Of a stretch of 64,000 bases of DNA, positions 22,906-33,975 are shown in pieces. A program made the translations under genes and the position numbers. The DNA comes from Locusta migratoria. Lineage: Eukaryota > Arthropoda > Insecta > Orthoptera > Acrididae. The notes under the pieces are model-generated. The model searched no databases and was not told the DNA's origin. It saw only the letters and a list, made by a program, of their open reading frames with translations. Location: NCBI GenBank assembly GCA_026315105.1, contig CM048750.1, positions 265,475,151 through 265,539,150 of the forward strand, in the 5' to 3' direction. Every line of letters starts with the position of its first letter. The stretch's first letter is position 1.

Positions 22906-23345
22906 TCAAATGTTTGTTAAGCTTATGGGACTTAACTACGGGGTCATCAGTCCCTAAACATACAAACTACTTATGAACTACTTAACACTAAAGACGGCAC
23001 AAATATCCATGCCCGAAGGGGGATTCGAAGCCCCGACCGCAGTGGCCGCGTAGACCGTGACTGGAGCGCCTCAGTTCCCTCGGCCACCACGGCCGGCACA
23101 TTTCTTAACAAAAATGTTCAAATGTTTGTAGAGCTTATGGAACTTAACTACGGGGTCATCAGTCCCTAAACTTGCAAACTACTTAACACAAAAGTCTTAG
23201 CTAGTTCATAAGTAGTTTGTAAGCTTAGGGACTGATGACCCCGTAGTTAAGTCCCATAAGTTGTACAAACATTTGAACTTTTTTTTGCAGTGGCCGCGTA
23301 GACCGTGACTGGAGCGCCTCAATCCCCTTGGCCACCGCGGCCGGA
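22906..23345 (-). mobile_element. Composite of rearranged A1 SINEs within one target duplication
   Basis: A complete minus-strand A1 SINE (22906-23097) is followed by a minus-strand tail (about 23113-23195), an inverted plus-strand tail (about 23196-23280) and a minus-strand head (about 23288-23345). The whole block is flanked by 'attaaggtccggt' at 22893-22905 and 23346-23358. The inner pair of tails is palindromic. Confidence 0.85.
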
Positions 23346-23358
23346 ATTAAGGTCCGGT

Positions 23359-24169
23359 GACCGTGAAACGAACTCAATCAGCTTTATGCGATCTTGGCTG
23401 CGAAACTATTCTTGAACGGTGCAGCTTTCATGGATGGGGCTGTGGTCCTGTAAATAAATAGGTATCAAGTTATTTCATCTATTTATATTTGAAGAACGTA
23501 TTTGTAATTCACGCACTGTATTAATGTTTTGTATACGGTGTCTAATAAGTCGGGTTCAAATATCGCTTAGAGGCCTTTGTCAGTTAAACATTTCCGTGTC
23601 CATCATGTCAGATTGAGCATGACTGAATCATACCAAACGATGCAGTTTATTGCTGATAAGAAGACCATCGGAGCAGTTGCCCAACCAGGAAGAACCTCAA
23701 CCGAATACCAGGCTTCTAACTGAAGTAAAATGCGTGCCATCGATACAACTAACGTGATCCCTATATTTCGCAACTACCACAAGTGCAGCGGCTATAGTCG
23801 GAAGTTATCATGCCGACAGTACAGATCATAATCTGCATAAATATATGGGTAGCTTATTATCTGTCGTTTGCAATTAATTGAGATAAACGCCGTTTTAATT
23901 AGGAAACGTGTATTTCTATGCTGCTTTGGTGATCATTTGCAACTAAGTGATGACCAAACTAACATGCATACGTATTCACTCCACGTTTAGTAATAAAAAT
24001 GGCGTTTATCTCAGTTATTCGCAAACGACAGATGTCCGCTTTTGATAACAAGCTACTCATATCATCGTACAGCATGACCGCAGGTAGTATACAATTTGTG
24101 CAAACGCCAGTCGGCTTTTGTGAGAGCCGAAGGGCAAGAAAGGGGCACAGTAGTTGGGAAGGGAGTAAC
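23359..24169. other. Unassigned stretch
   Basis: No recognised element. Contains short similar blocks: 'gcgtttatctcagttattcg' at about 24003 resembles in reverse 'cgaacgacagat'-type sequence near 23860-23895, a possible small inverted repeat. Confidence 0.3.
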
Positions 24170-24835
24170 ACAGACCTGTAGCTTTTTCCCCATTGTTGTC
24201 CAGTTTGTTCATTGAGTAGGCTGTGAAGGAGAGAAAGGAGAAATTTGGAGAAAGGATTAAAGTTCAGGGACAAGAAGTAAAGAATTCGCGATTTGCCGAA
24301 GACGTAGTAATTGTGTCAGAGACTGCAATGGACCTAGAAGAGCAGTTGTATAGAATGGACATTGTCTTGAAAAGGGAGTATAAAATAAACATTAACAACC
24401 GCCAAAAACAAATTTAGTCTAAAAGCATTTCTGAAGAAGAGAAATTTGTCCAAAGTGTGGCCTTGTACAGCAGTGAAGCGTGGACGATAAAGCAGTTCAG
24501 ACAAGAAGACGACAGCTTTCGAAATTTCTTGCAACAGGAGAATGTACTGAACAGAATTGGGGAAAAAAGAAATTTCTTGCATATCTTGTCTAAAAGACGG
24601 GAACGATTGGTAGGCCACAATCTGAGACACCAACGAATTGTCAATTTAGTATTGGAGGGGAGCGTGTGGGGTAAAAATCGCAGGGGTGGAGGACGAGATG
24701 GATACAGCAAGCAGATTCAAAGGGATGTGGGCTGTCTTTCTTACTCAGAGACGAAGAGTTTTGCGCAAGATAGGGTAGCGTGGAAGTGGAGAACGGCATC
24801 AAACCAGTCTGCGGACTGAAGACTACAACCACAAC
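24170..24835 (+). pseudogene. LINE alpha 3' fragment, internally deleted
   Basis: Contains KEKFGERIKVQGQEVKNSRF, then a degraded catalytic region (FAEDVVIVSE, first Asp of FADD replaced by Glu). A deletion then jumps to VALYSSEAWTIKQF and continues NRIGEKRNFLHILSKRRERL to TASNQSAD. It ends at the conserved stop near 24820. Several frame breaks. Confidence 0.8.
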
Positions 24836-25236
24836 AACACACCAAATCATTAAGTAGTGTATCTCGTGTAAGATTATTCAAAATAGTCATTTTAGACACA
24901 GTAATTTCATTTATGAAGCGCCATCATTACGGCAGACTTTCTTCAAATGTGTAGTCCGTTTGTTACGGAACCACTTTCAGTATCTTCTTAGGCATTATCG
25001 TTTGCTGTACCAGAAAAGAATTAGGAACAGAATTCGTCGCACAGGTAACTGAAACACCAATTCTTGGAGTGCTGTACACATTTCATGGAATATGCAGGTG
25101 ATACCCGAAAACATAGTTTATTTAAATTCCAAAAATTGTTATTACTGTGTTCAATTTTAGCGTTAACCACGCATATCTCATCTTGAGTGTGAAAGCAGGC
25201 ACGTTAAACAGATGCAGAACAGAATGTTGTATTTTT
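24836..25236. other. Unassigned stretch
   Basis: No recognised element. Confidence 0.35.
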
Positions 25237-25247
25237 ATAGAAACTCC

Positions 25248-25416
25248 AAATTCAAATGTTCAAATGTTTGTAGAGCTTATGGGACTTAACTACGCGGTCT
25301 TCAGTCCCTAAACTTACAAACTACTTATGAACTAGCTTCCACTGAAGACGGCACAAACATTCATGCCCGTCGGGGAATTCGAATCCCCGACGGGGAACAG
25401 CCTCGCGCATCGTATC
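25248..25416 (-). mobile_element. tRNA-derived SINE (type A2), head-truncated
   Basis: The A2 subtype has head sequence 'cgatgcgcgagg' and 'ccgtcgggg' before the B box 'attcgaatcc'. Target duplication 'atagaaactcc' at 25237-25247 and 25417-25427. The first part of the tRNA-like head is missing. Confidence 0.88.
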
Positions 25417-25427
25417 ATAGAAACTCC

Positions 25428-26145
25428 CCTCGATATATTTTCTCTATTAGGCTTAAACGAGTTGCCTGCTTTATACATTCAACTTGCCTGCAAAAAGAAA
25501 CCACTGATTCAGTAGAGTGGAGTACCTGTTCGCGGTATAATTTTACACTGCAAGAGCCTACATTTCTTCTCTCTACAAAGTTTTGATGGAAAAGTGCCTG
25601 ATCAGTCTGGACTCAAGCGAATGTTATCCACACACATGAGATTGTAACTACCTTCCACAAATATAATTCATGTTTGAAGAAAGTTTGTTTATTAATGCAA
25701 CTACTACGACAAAAGCACTTTTTTGAATGATTTTCCATGGCATATTATAATGATGTTCTGTACACATCCGCATGATAACAGCAAACCATAGCCACAGCAC
25801 CACTACCTCTATCTCAGAACAACACTCACGTTAATGCTATAGAAGATGCGCAAAAACAATATCTATTCCGTCGGAAAATCCGGTAACCACGTACTGATTT
25901 TCGGGTCTAATGGTCACCTTAGGAGGAATAAAAACTCTGAACAGTTTGATATTCTGTGTTTGCAACAATACTGCCCACATAACTCCCATCGACGTCGTTA
26001 CAGGTAACGACCGCACAAGGGATGTTGAAAATTATAAATAGTGCCAGCATTGTATAAATTCTTATACATTAAGATTATGTGATGCTAATACTAGAATGAA
26101 TATTAAATATTAGTTTAAGTGTTGCAAATATACACCTAATCAAAT
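25428..26145. other. Unassigned stretch
   Basis: No recognised element. Confidence 0.35.
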
Positions 26146-26617
26146 ATGCAGACGACACAAAAGAATAATAGACGGATTATAAGAAAGAAAAGGGTCCAAG
26201 AGAAAGTACAGACGTTTGGAAAATCCATAGTAATGAGACCTACAAAAATATGGAAAAAAATATCAGTCGGAGTGGTTAAGTGAGAGTAAACATTTGTTGG
26301 ACATATGTATTAAACGAATGATAAAATACTAAAGAAACAATTATACGTATACTTCTGAAAGAACAAATCAACATTAGCGTGACCAAAGAAATAAATAAAT
26401 ACTTAGAAAGAAACAACATCAAATAACCTGAAGTAACCAAAATAGAGAATGTAATAAAGTTAGAAGCTATTGAAAGAAGACGAAATAAGAAATTGGAGAC
26501 AACCTGAAAAAGACGTAAACTACAACATGGGAGATTAGAAGACGAGATTAGAAGACGAAATAAGAAATTGGAGACAACCTGAAAAAGACGTAAACTACAA
26601 CATGGGAGATTACGACG
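26146..26617 (+). pseudogene. Decayed LINE C-terminus (family delta)
   Basis: Across frames it reads VWKIHSNETYKNMEKNIS then TFVGHMY, matching the order in the better copy at 62165-62802 (IWRIASNETVYKEVEP ... ISFLGHLM). It is rich in stops. It ends in a 75-bp-period tandem duplication (26475-26612) that abuts the right arm of the large inverted duplication. Confidence 0.5.
26475..26612 (+). repeat. 75-bp tandem duplication
   Basis: 'agaagacgaaataagaaatt' and the following 43 bp occur at 26475 and again, unchanged by eye, at 26550. The second copy ends a few bases before the arm boundary at 26618. Confidence 0.9.
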
Positions 26618-28272
26618 GATAAATTAATCTATACATTACTAATTATATGTTTGGATAACAGAAGCTCTTCTTATTTTGAACTCCATGTTACGAAGCCTTC
26701 CCAGAAATGTTCACATCTTAAAAACAATGCTGCACTGATTTCTATTCGCATGCTTGCCTCTCTTCGTTCGTTTGTGCCACTGACAGCTATATCAAGAAAG
26801 ATATTTTCTGAGTCTATAATTGTAAAGAAAACTAACGCTTACATCTAATGTTTTCAGTATAATCAATGGAAATGCTCGAAGAAGTGTGAAACAGCACTGG
26901 TGAATGACGTTTGTTGTTATTGCGCTTAAGACAGAATACGCAAATAATTGAGACACTTATTACTATATTAGCGGTCAGTGCATGTGTATATTTTATTAGT
27001 GACAACGATCGACTCATTACAGCTAGCTACGGAATTGAGAGCAGGTATCATTGACATATACCGTAGGTGTTGGGATCCCCAGCAGGCGCGCGAGGCGCGA
27101 GCTAAGTCTTATGTCGAGCTCGCTTGGCAATCACCTCGGCTCTTATTCTTCCTGTTGATAGTATGACTAAAGCTTGGCAACATTGCAGTGTAAGGCTGTC
27201 AACGCTGGTACCGAGGTCTTACTTCCTGGTTGGCACAGAACTATGCTCATAAATTCACTTGATGTTTCCTGTAATTTCCATTGAATAATCTGACTGGTTT
27301 CTCAGTCGAGAGGCGACAGAAGGCTATTATTTCATGCTTTTGGGTCCAGAAAATTGTTTACACGGTGAAATTCCAACTAATATCGTCTCTTAGGTTGCGA
27401 GTTATATGATCTAGTGATGTATGTGGTAGTAGGAAAGAGCTGGCGTGCTTTGCTCCTCGCTAGCTCTGAGGTAAAGTGGTAGTCTGCCACGGAGAGGTGG
27501 CTTTGGTCGATGGTTCGGGTCTCATTGGAGGAGAACTTTTTAGCTGTTTTCGTGACAGGAGTTGCACGAATCCACATCGAAAACAACAAGAAACCTCTTT
27601 TGGTTACTTGCTATATTCTCTCAGATTATGGGAAAGTCTGACAACGATCTGGTAGATAACCAAATTTGTCGCTGCAGAATCGAACTGATTCCAAGCTAAT
27701 TATGACGCCAATCGATGTTCGACGTGTATTTTCGTCTGGAAATAATTTTTGTCGAAGGTTATTCGAGGAGGGGCAGGAAAGATAAACATTTGAGAACATG
27801 TAATCGAAAGAGTAGGTGAGGAATGGGTGACTCCCAAAGCACACTATTCGATGTTTTGTGTGTGAAATCAACGGGAATTATTATGGTGTAGTACTAAAAC
27901 ATGATGTAATCTTTTAGGTCGTTTGTCCTTAGAGTGCGACTAAATGGTGTCTCAGTTGTTTGCAAAAATAGGGCGCACCCTGGCTTTGTGGTTGCACTTT
28001 GCTGAGTATAAAAATATTTTAGTACTCAGTCATTATTTTTCTTTTAAGATGTCAGAATGAGAGCATCATAACTCGTCACTACTAACAGTCGTGAGTAGGT
28101 ATCCTGATTGAGCGGCCTGATGACGTTCAAGAAAAATGTGGTAATAGTCACTCCTATGACCCTTTATACCGATTCCACTTTACGACTTTTAGATTATGTT
28201 CATGTATATATCAGTCAGAATAATTCAATACGTGACTGTAATATAAGTACTAGAACTTGAAGTGAGGATATA
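26618..28272. repeat. Right arm of large inverted duplication
   Basis: Reverse complement of 15398-16823. 26618-27960 pairs with 15475-16823 and 28204-28272 pairs with 15398-15465. The intervening roughly 240 bp (27961-28203) are absent from the left arm. The inner edge is next to a LINE remnant; the outer edge is next to a GC-rich patch. Confidence 0.93.
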
Positions 28273-28284
28273 ATAGGCGGTAAA

Positions 28285-28775
28285 TAGACTCAGAGCGGCG
28301 CGCCGCTGTCGCCGAGTCCGCAGGCGGCAGCCGCGATGCGGCCGCTGGCGCGTCGCCGTAGCCGGGGCCCACTACTCCCGAGAGTAAACAGTTCAGTTTT
28401 GATGCAGCAGCGAGTTCTTTCGTGTAACTATTTCTGGGAGTTTTCGCTGTTAAATTTGAGGTTCTTCCATACTGATAACAAAGACAGCCGATATGTGGTT
28501 AAAAAAAAAGAATAGTTGGAGTTTGTTAGGCTCGATCTCGTGACTGCTTACATACACGCTTGTAAACGCGACTTTTACCACGAGACCACGCGCTCATACA
28601 GTAGAGAGCTGTTTTGAGAAGGAAATAACACTTCCTCCTGACAGTACCGCATTCTACAGTGTTGCCAGATAGTGCATATCGCCGGACTTAGGGGCGATCG
28701 ATTTTATTGTCCACACTGCGCGACCGACTCGGACTTAGCCTCTGCGTCGGCCGGCCGGCGATCAATTTTTTTGTC
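28285..28775. other. GC-rich patches with a tRNA-like SINE head
   Basis: Two CpG-rich stretches (about 28290-28390 and 28675-28765, with 'ggccggccgg') flank a minus-strand tRNA-like segment (about 28525-28605). That segment has an A-box-like 'tggtctcgtggtaaaagtc' and B-box-like 'cacgagatcgagcct'. No gene is supported. The GC patches could be a decayed element or an old promoter-like island. Confidence 0.4.
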
Positions 28776-28980
28776 TAAGACTGTACGTGTTGCATACAAA
28801 TCTACAGTTTTCTTCCAATCTTTATGAAAGTTGGTACACGTAAGTTTCAATCCATAAGGACGGTCGCCGTAAGTGTAAGAATCACATACAACAAAGAGTT
28901 CACGAGATATGACATCATAAACAATGATATGCGCGGAAAACTGCTGCGTTTAGAGACAATGCTGCTTATTTTCTCCTAAT
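28776..28980 (+). mobile_element. Helitron-like fragment
   Basis: 'ttgcatacaaatctacagtt', 'acggtcgccgtaagtgtaag' and 'gagatatgacatcataaaca' match 11558-11735 in order. Only the 5' portion of that element is present; no CTAG terminus was found. Confidence 0.75.
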
Positions 28981-29523
28981 TTGCATTTGTTTAGATGTCT
29001 GAATTACTTTTTAAAAGTATTTTACAGTATTCCTTATATTTAGTTAAGTCATCATCATTGGAACTACTCTTAGCTGATAGATGCATTTTCCTGTTTGTCT
29101 TACATCGTTATTCCTTGTGTAATACATGGTTTTACTATAGACATATTTAATTTGTAATTTGAATTAGTTTTAGAGGAAAACAGTTTTCAAACATAATACT
29201 GACATTATTAATGAATATGAAATATTTTTCATTCATGCCATGAGCACTATAAACCTCTTTCCAGTTCATATTTTTGAGCAGTTTTCAATAAGTCTCAATT
29301 ATTGGTGGATTGACTACTCTGCTGTATGTAGATTCAGCGTTCTTCATAATCTGCTTAGAATCTGTACCTAAAAGAAGGAGCTGTATATCATGATCATTGC
29401 GTGTGTGGGTGACCTTTTAACCAATTATGGTGTTTCTAAATTTGTAAAGTGTTTTCTTTGGCTCTCAGTGTGTATCCTTTCATGGCAAGTTAGCTGCAAT
29501 TACATGTTTCTAAAAGGAATTAG
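28981..29523. other. Unassigned stretch
   Basis: AT-rich with no recognised element. Confidence 0.35.
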
Positions 29524-29534
29524 TGATGTCATCT

Positions 29535-29729
29535 CCGCGGCGGTGTGGCCGAGCGCATTGAGGCGCTATGCTGCGATACGCGAGGCCGTGACCCGTCGGG
29601 GATCGAATCCCCCCTCGGGCATGGATGTTTGTGTCTGTAGTATAAGGTAGGTCATAAGTAGTTCGTAAGTTTAGGGACTGATGACCTCGCAGTTAAGTCC
29701 GATAAGCTTTACAGACATTTGAAACATTT
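29535..29729 (+). mobile_element. tRNA-derived SINE (type A2), full length
   Basis: Head 'gcggcggtgtggccgagcgc', B box 'ggatcgaatcc', body and tail. Target duplication 'tgatgtcatct' at 29524-29534 and 29730-29740. Confidence 0.92.
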
Positions 29730-29740
29730 TGATGTCATCT

Positions 29741-31211
29741 TCATCAGAGTTTGTGCTCACGAATGGCTTTGCGGAATTCTGCATCTTTTCCCACCCGTAC
29801 TAAAAATCATCTGTGATTTATTGATATAGATTGCTGAATTAATTGCCAAAATAAGAAAAATATTGGGTAGGATCGCTACAAAATGTATCTGTTAGTAACA
29901 CTGTCACAAATTCTTTTCATTAATAAATTCCATAACAATAATTTATCAGAGCTCTGTTCACCCAGATAGCGCGGAATTATTTTTGGTTTAATTTTTTTCT
30001 CAGAAGCTATTAATGTACTTCATATGACTTCACAAGATCGTTATAAGTGATTTTTTCACAATCACACCATTAGTTTTGCAATACTGCCCTTCTTTCAGGA
30101 ATGACGGCAAATTGAATTTTTTTATAATTTTAATCTGATTAATCATTATTATTGAAAGAACATTTAAGATGAAATATATACATATAACTGTCTCAAAAAT
30201 TGAAGAATGTTGAAGAAGTATAAACCCAACTACGAGGAAGTCTTCAGTATCTTCTATAATGAACCTCAACTTTGCAGCTGTATCCAACCACTTTGCAATC
30301 GACAATGCACGCTAAAATTAATCTACAACGGGAGCAGGCGATTCAAAGAAATAAAATACGACACTGTACACGAACTCTTAGCGACAAGAATAAAAAAAAG
30401 TAAGCTGCCGTTCTCGTCCTTCTGGAAGGACGTCAGCTCTATTTGGGTTAATTCAGAAGAAATATTCTTATTATGGTTTGTATAATATCTTTTCTTTAAA
30501 CAGTTAATATATGTGTCTGTGGCAGACTGACTGAAATGAAACTGACTGTGAGAAAGAATTCTGCAGTGTCAAAAATGTAACTTTATATCACCTTGGGGCG
30601 TGAATCTGTTCTACTGTATTAGTATGTAGTAGTATGAGTTTTCATCTAATAAGTATTGATTATTTCACACAACAATTACAATTAGTAATATTGGTTTATC
30701 ACTTTTGTGCTGAATAAAGAAAATGATTTTACAAACTAATCAGCATGATTTATCCTGTACTCAATATTTATTTGAACATCTATCATCACTTGAAAGAAAG
30801 AGTTTAGGCAACTAACTACTTGAATGAAGCAATACTGCAAATAAAATTAAGAATTATTATAAAGTAAGAGCAGCCGTGTACATTACCTTAGTTTTCAGAA
30901 TATTACAGAAAATAGCAGAAACAAGAAGTGGTTTGGTCTGTCCTTCCAATAAACGATAATTCTGAGCCACAAATTCCATGTCCAATTGCTCCGCACTACT
31001 CCATCAGCGACCGCATACAGCAGCTGCCACCACTGATCTATACCAACACTATCGTACCACTGCTACCACTACAGAGCAGTCTACAGTCTAAGATTCTTTG
31101 AGAAACACACACCACATCCTGAGAAGTTTGCTCTACCACAGATCATAGATAACGAAGCTCAGTAAAACTACACAAATTCCAAGTGATACGTGTTACCTCA
31201 CTCCACAAATT
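29741..31211. other. Unassigned 1.5-kb AT-rich stretch
   Basis: No recognised element. A 92-codon plus-strand frame (30207-30485) and a 91-codon minus-strand frame (30030-30305) overlap each other and carry no motif I know. Confidence 0.35.
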
Positions 31212-31226
31212 GCAATGATACGTGTT

Positions 31227-31417
31227 CAAATGTTTGTAAATCTATCGCACTCAACTTCTAGATTATCAGTCCGTAACTTACAAACGACTTAAACTAAGGT
31301 AAACTAATCTAAGGAAAACACAAACACCCATACCCTAGGGGGGACTCGAACCCCCGAGGGCGAACGGCCACGCGCATCGCAACACGGCGCTCCAATACGC
31401 ACGGCTAATCCGCCGCA
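31227..31417 (-). mobile_element. tRNA-derived SINE, A2-like head on A3-like tail
   Basis: Target duplication 'gcaatgatacgtgtt' (15 bp) at 31212-31226 and 31418-31432. The tail body has the A3 hallmark 'aagttggtaaac'-type block (here 'aaggtaaactaatctaagg'). The head reads 'gatgcgcgtggccgttcgcc' on the minus strand, closer to A2. It suggests exchange between head and tail modules. Confidence 0.85.
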
Positions 31418-31432
31418 GCAATGATACGTGTT

Positions 31433-31850
31433 TCAGTATTTACAGAGCTTGCATTGGAGATGTTTCCGTGCACCTTGCGCAAATTTATCAGTTGTAGCAG
31501 CAACGATAGGTGTGAAATCTTGTTTCTGGTCGAGGGAGAGAAATGCATAAGCGACCTGTGTCTTATGGTCTGTTTGTAGTTATTCGTGAGACTGATTCTT
31601 TTGAGCCACATTTCTTACAGCATCCTGAGCGGAAAGAGGATTTGACTTACATTGTCATTGCTCCAATGGGAAAAGAGGTAAGCATTTTAGATCTTCCACC
31701 AGTATATAGAACGCTCACGCTGGAATTGATTTCTTGCAAATTTCCGGAAAGGGAATGCTCCACCACGTATCATCGTATTACTTTGTATGGCCATTTTCAG
31801 TAGCAGCTGTTAAAATCAGTTGTAATAGGTTTCCCGTCATATGCAGACTA
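31433..31850. other. Unassigned stretch with an 86-codon frame
   Basis: 31543-31803 (plus) encodes ETDSFEPHFLQHPERKEDLT and similar. It looks less compositionally biased than most frames here, and a GT-donor-like 'gaggtaag' follows at about 31675. There is no family match I can name and no neighbouring exon, so I leave it unassigned. Confidence 0.3.
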
Positions 31851-33089
31851 CAATTAAGACAATTTTTTCACACCAGTTATTAAGCATCTTCGTACTTCTA
31901 TAAATTTGGATACACAGGTTTGTAAATTTTAGAAAATATTTTAAGTTGTATATAATTTACTTACGGTGTTAATGTCTCTTCTTTACATCTCACGGCTGAA
32001 TTTTCTCTGTCTTGTTGGATGAGTCTAGTCAATCTGGGATTTAGGTTTTTGTTTACACTCGGAAAATTTTCCCTATTTTTCTCGCCTTTTTTCGTTTGAT
32101 TTGTGTTTTCACTTCTCTCTTTTTGTGGGGTAAAGTTTACACATCTCCTTACCTTTTACAAGTGGGATTAATTTTTGATGTATTTTGCACTTCACTACAG
32201 AGTCAGAGGGTTGTTGTTCAGCAGTTTTTCGTGTAGGATGTGAGTTGCCAACTTCTTTTTATTTAGTGATCGGGTGAGGTGAGGTGTGAGTGTTGGTTTG
32301 CGATTATGAAAGGAGGGGGATGTTAATGGCTCTAAAGCTAGCGGTGCAGTCATATATTAACGTTTATTGTTATGTTAGGTGCTCAATAAGGCTGAGAAGT
32401 GTGTGGTTAGCCAGGTTGGCGTGCTCATTTATGAGATTTTTTTTTTTCTGTTATTATTTACTGGCTGTGGCATTTTTCTTTTCGGGTGAGAAGGTGTTTT
32501 TGTTCTTGTTTATTCTTATGACTTCCATGTCTGTTTCTGTGGTGGTGATTTTATACTGGGTTTGGTGTAAATGTTCTGCAAAGTTCGAATGACTTGTTTT
32601 CACTTCCAAGTCTATACATGATTCCTTATATATAGTGACAAATGTTTTTCTAATTTAACAAATGTATCTTCCATCAAATGTATTGCACTTCAGTAGGTAT
32701 GTTCTTGATTTCTTGTAATCTAATTTTTGTGTTATTGGATAATATTTCTGAAGTGAATTCTTGGTTTAGTGAGAAGTTTTGGTGCCTTGTTTTTTGGAAA
32801 TGTTGGACTTTTGCATGGGAACTTGTAATTAAAATGTCATTGTACACCATCTGTTATTTTCTTCTCCTTCTTTGTGTTCTCTGTCCTTGTGATGGTGGCA
32901 TCAGTGTGTTTGTTCTTGTCTGTTTTTTAACTTTTTGATCAGCTTTGTTACTAGACTTTCTTTGTACCCATTGTTTGTGGATATTTGAACTATGGCTGTT
33001 TGTACTATGGTGGCTATTTGTACTATGGTGGCTATTTGTACTATGGCTAATTGTGCTTATTTATTACCTTTGTCTGTGTCTAATGGATT

Positions 33090-33290
33090 CAAATGTTCAA
33101 ATGCTTGTAGAGCTTATATGAGTTAACTACGGGGTCATCAGTCCCTAAACTTACAAACTACTTGTGAACTAGCTTATATGAGATTGCACAACATCCATGC
33201 CAGAGGGGGGATTCGAACCCCCCGACGGGGAACGGCCTCGCGCATCGCAGCATAGCGCCTCAGTGCGCTCGGCCGCTCCGCCGCGGCCGC
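33090..33290 (-). mobile_element. tRNA-derived SINE (type A2), full length
   Basis: Target duplication 'ctaatggatt' at 33080-33089 and 33291-33300. The minus-strand head 'gcggccgcggcggagcggcc' is followed by B box 'gggttcgaatcc'. Inserted in the Penelope-like element. Confidence 0.92.
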
Positions 33291-33623
33291 CTAATGGATT
33301 AGGGTTTCATCTGTGGAGGATGTATCTAAGTGAGTCCGGCTGATTTGATGTCTTCTGTATGATTGTTGCTGTTGGTTCTCTGTATATGTTGAAAGTATGG
33401 CGGTTTTCCTGAGACTTTATGGTGATGTCTGAGAAAATTTAACTGCCTATTTTGTTCTTCTTCCATTGTAAGTTGGATCTTGGCATGAACAGAAATTATG
33501 TAAGTATCTAAATGGTCTATTTTACAGCATGGTTCATCTATAAGACACAATATATCAACCACATATCTAATCCAGTATAGGATTTTTTACTTGTTTGAGA
33601 CTATTTCGCTAAATATGACATGC

Positions 33624-33815
33624 TCAAATGTTTGTTAAGCTTATGGGACTTCCTGCGGGATCATCAGTCCCTTAACTTACAAACTACTTATAAAGTACCT
33701 TATACTAAAGATAACACAAACATCCATTCGTGAGGGAGGATTCGAACCCACGACGGGGAACGACCACGCGCGTCGGAACATAGCGCCTCAATGCGCTCGG
33801 GAACTCCGCCGCGCC
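33624..33815 (-). mobile_element. tRNA-derived SINE (type A2)
   Basis: Target duplication 'aaatatgacatgc' at 33611-33623 and 33816-33828. It interrupts the Penelope-like reverse transcriptase between the ENIFMNHVP block and the catalytic box. Confidence 0.92.
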
Positions 33816-33975
33816 AAATATGACATGCGGTACATGGTTCATAAAGATGTTTTCTGCAGTTGCTAATACTGTGGAGTTCATTGGTACTCCTTCATTTGTG
33901 AATAAAATTCATATTGTTTGTCATGTTGGTGATCATGTCTCATTTGCAATAAGAGGCATGCGTCATGGTTTTTCG

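Larger units (their letters stand above)
31851..33975 (-). mobile_element. Penelope-like element, decayed, split by two SINEs
   Basis: Read on the minus strand, the reverse-transcriptase part runs from about 33960: EGVPMNST...ENIFMNHVP, ILYWIRYVVDILCL (catalytic box YVVD instead of Y.DD), VHAKIQLTMEEEQNRQLNFL and YFQHIQRTNS. After the SINE at 33090-33290 the linker resumes (YKESLVTKLIKKLKNRQ, TKNSLQKYYPITQK, about 32700-33020). Heavily mutated sequence follows where the GIY-YIG nuclease would lie. The lower boundary is uncertain. The motif order fits Penelope/Neptune-type elements. Confidence 0.7.

Noticed and set aside
30207..30485. 92-codon frame as a host exon
   Set aside because: Overlaps an equally long minus-strand frame in AT-rich DNA; no splice context or motif strong enough to support a gene.
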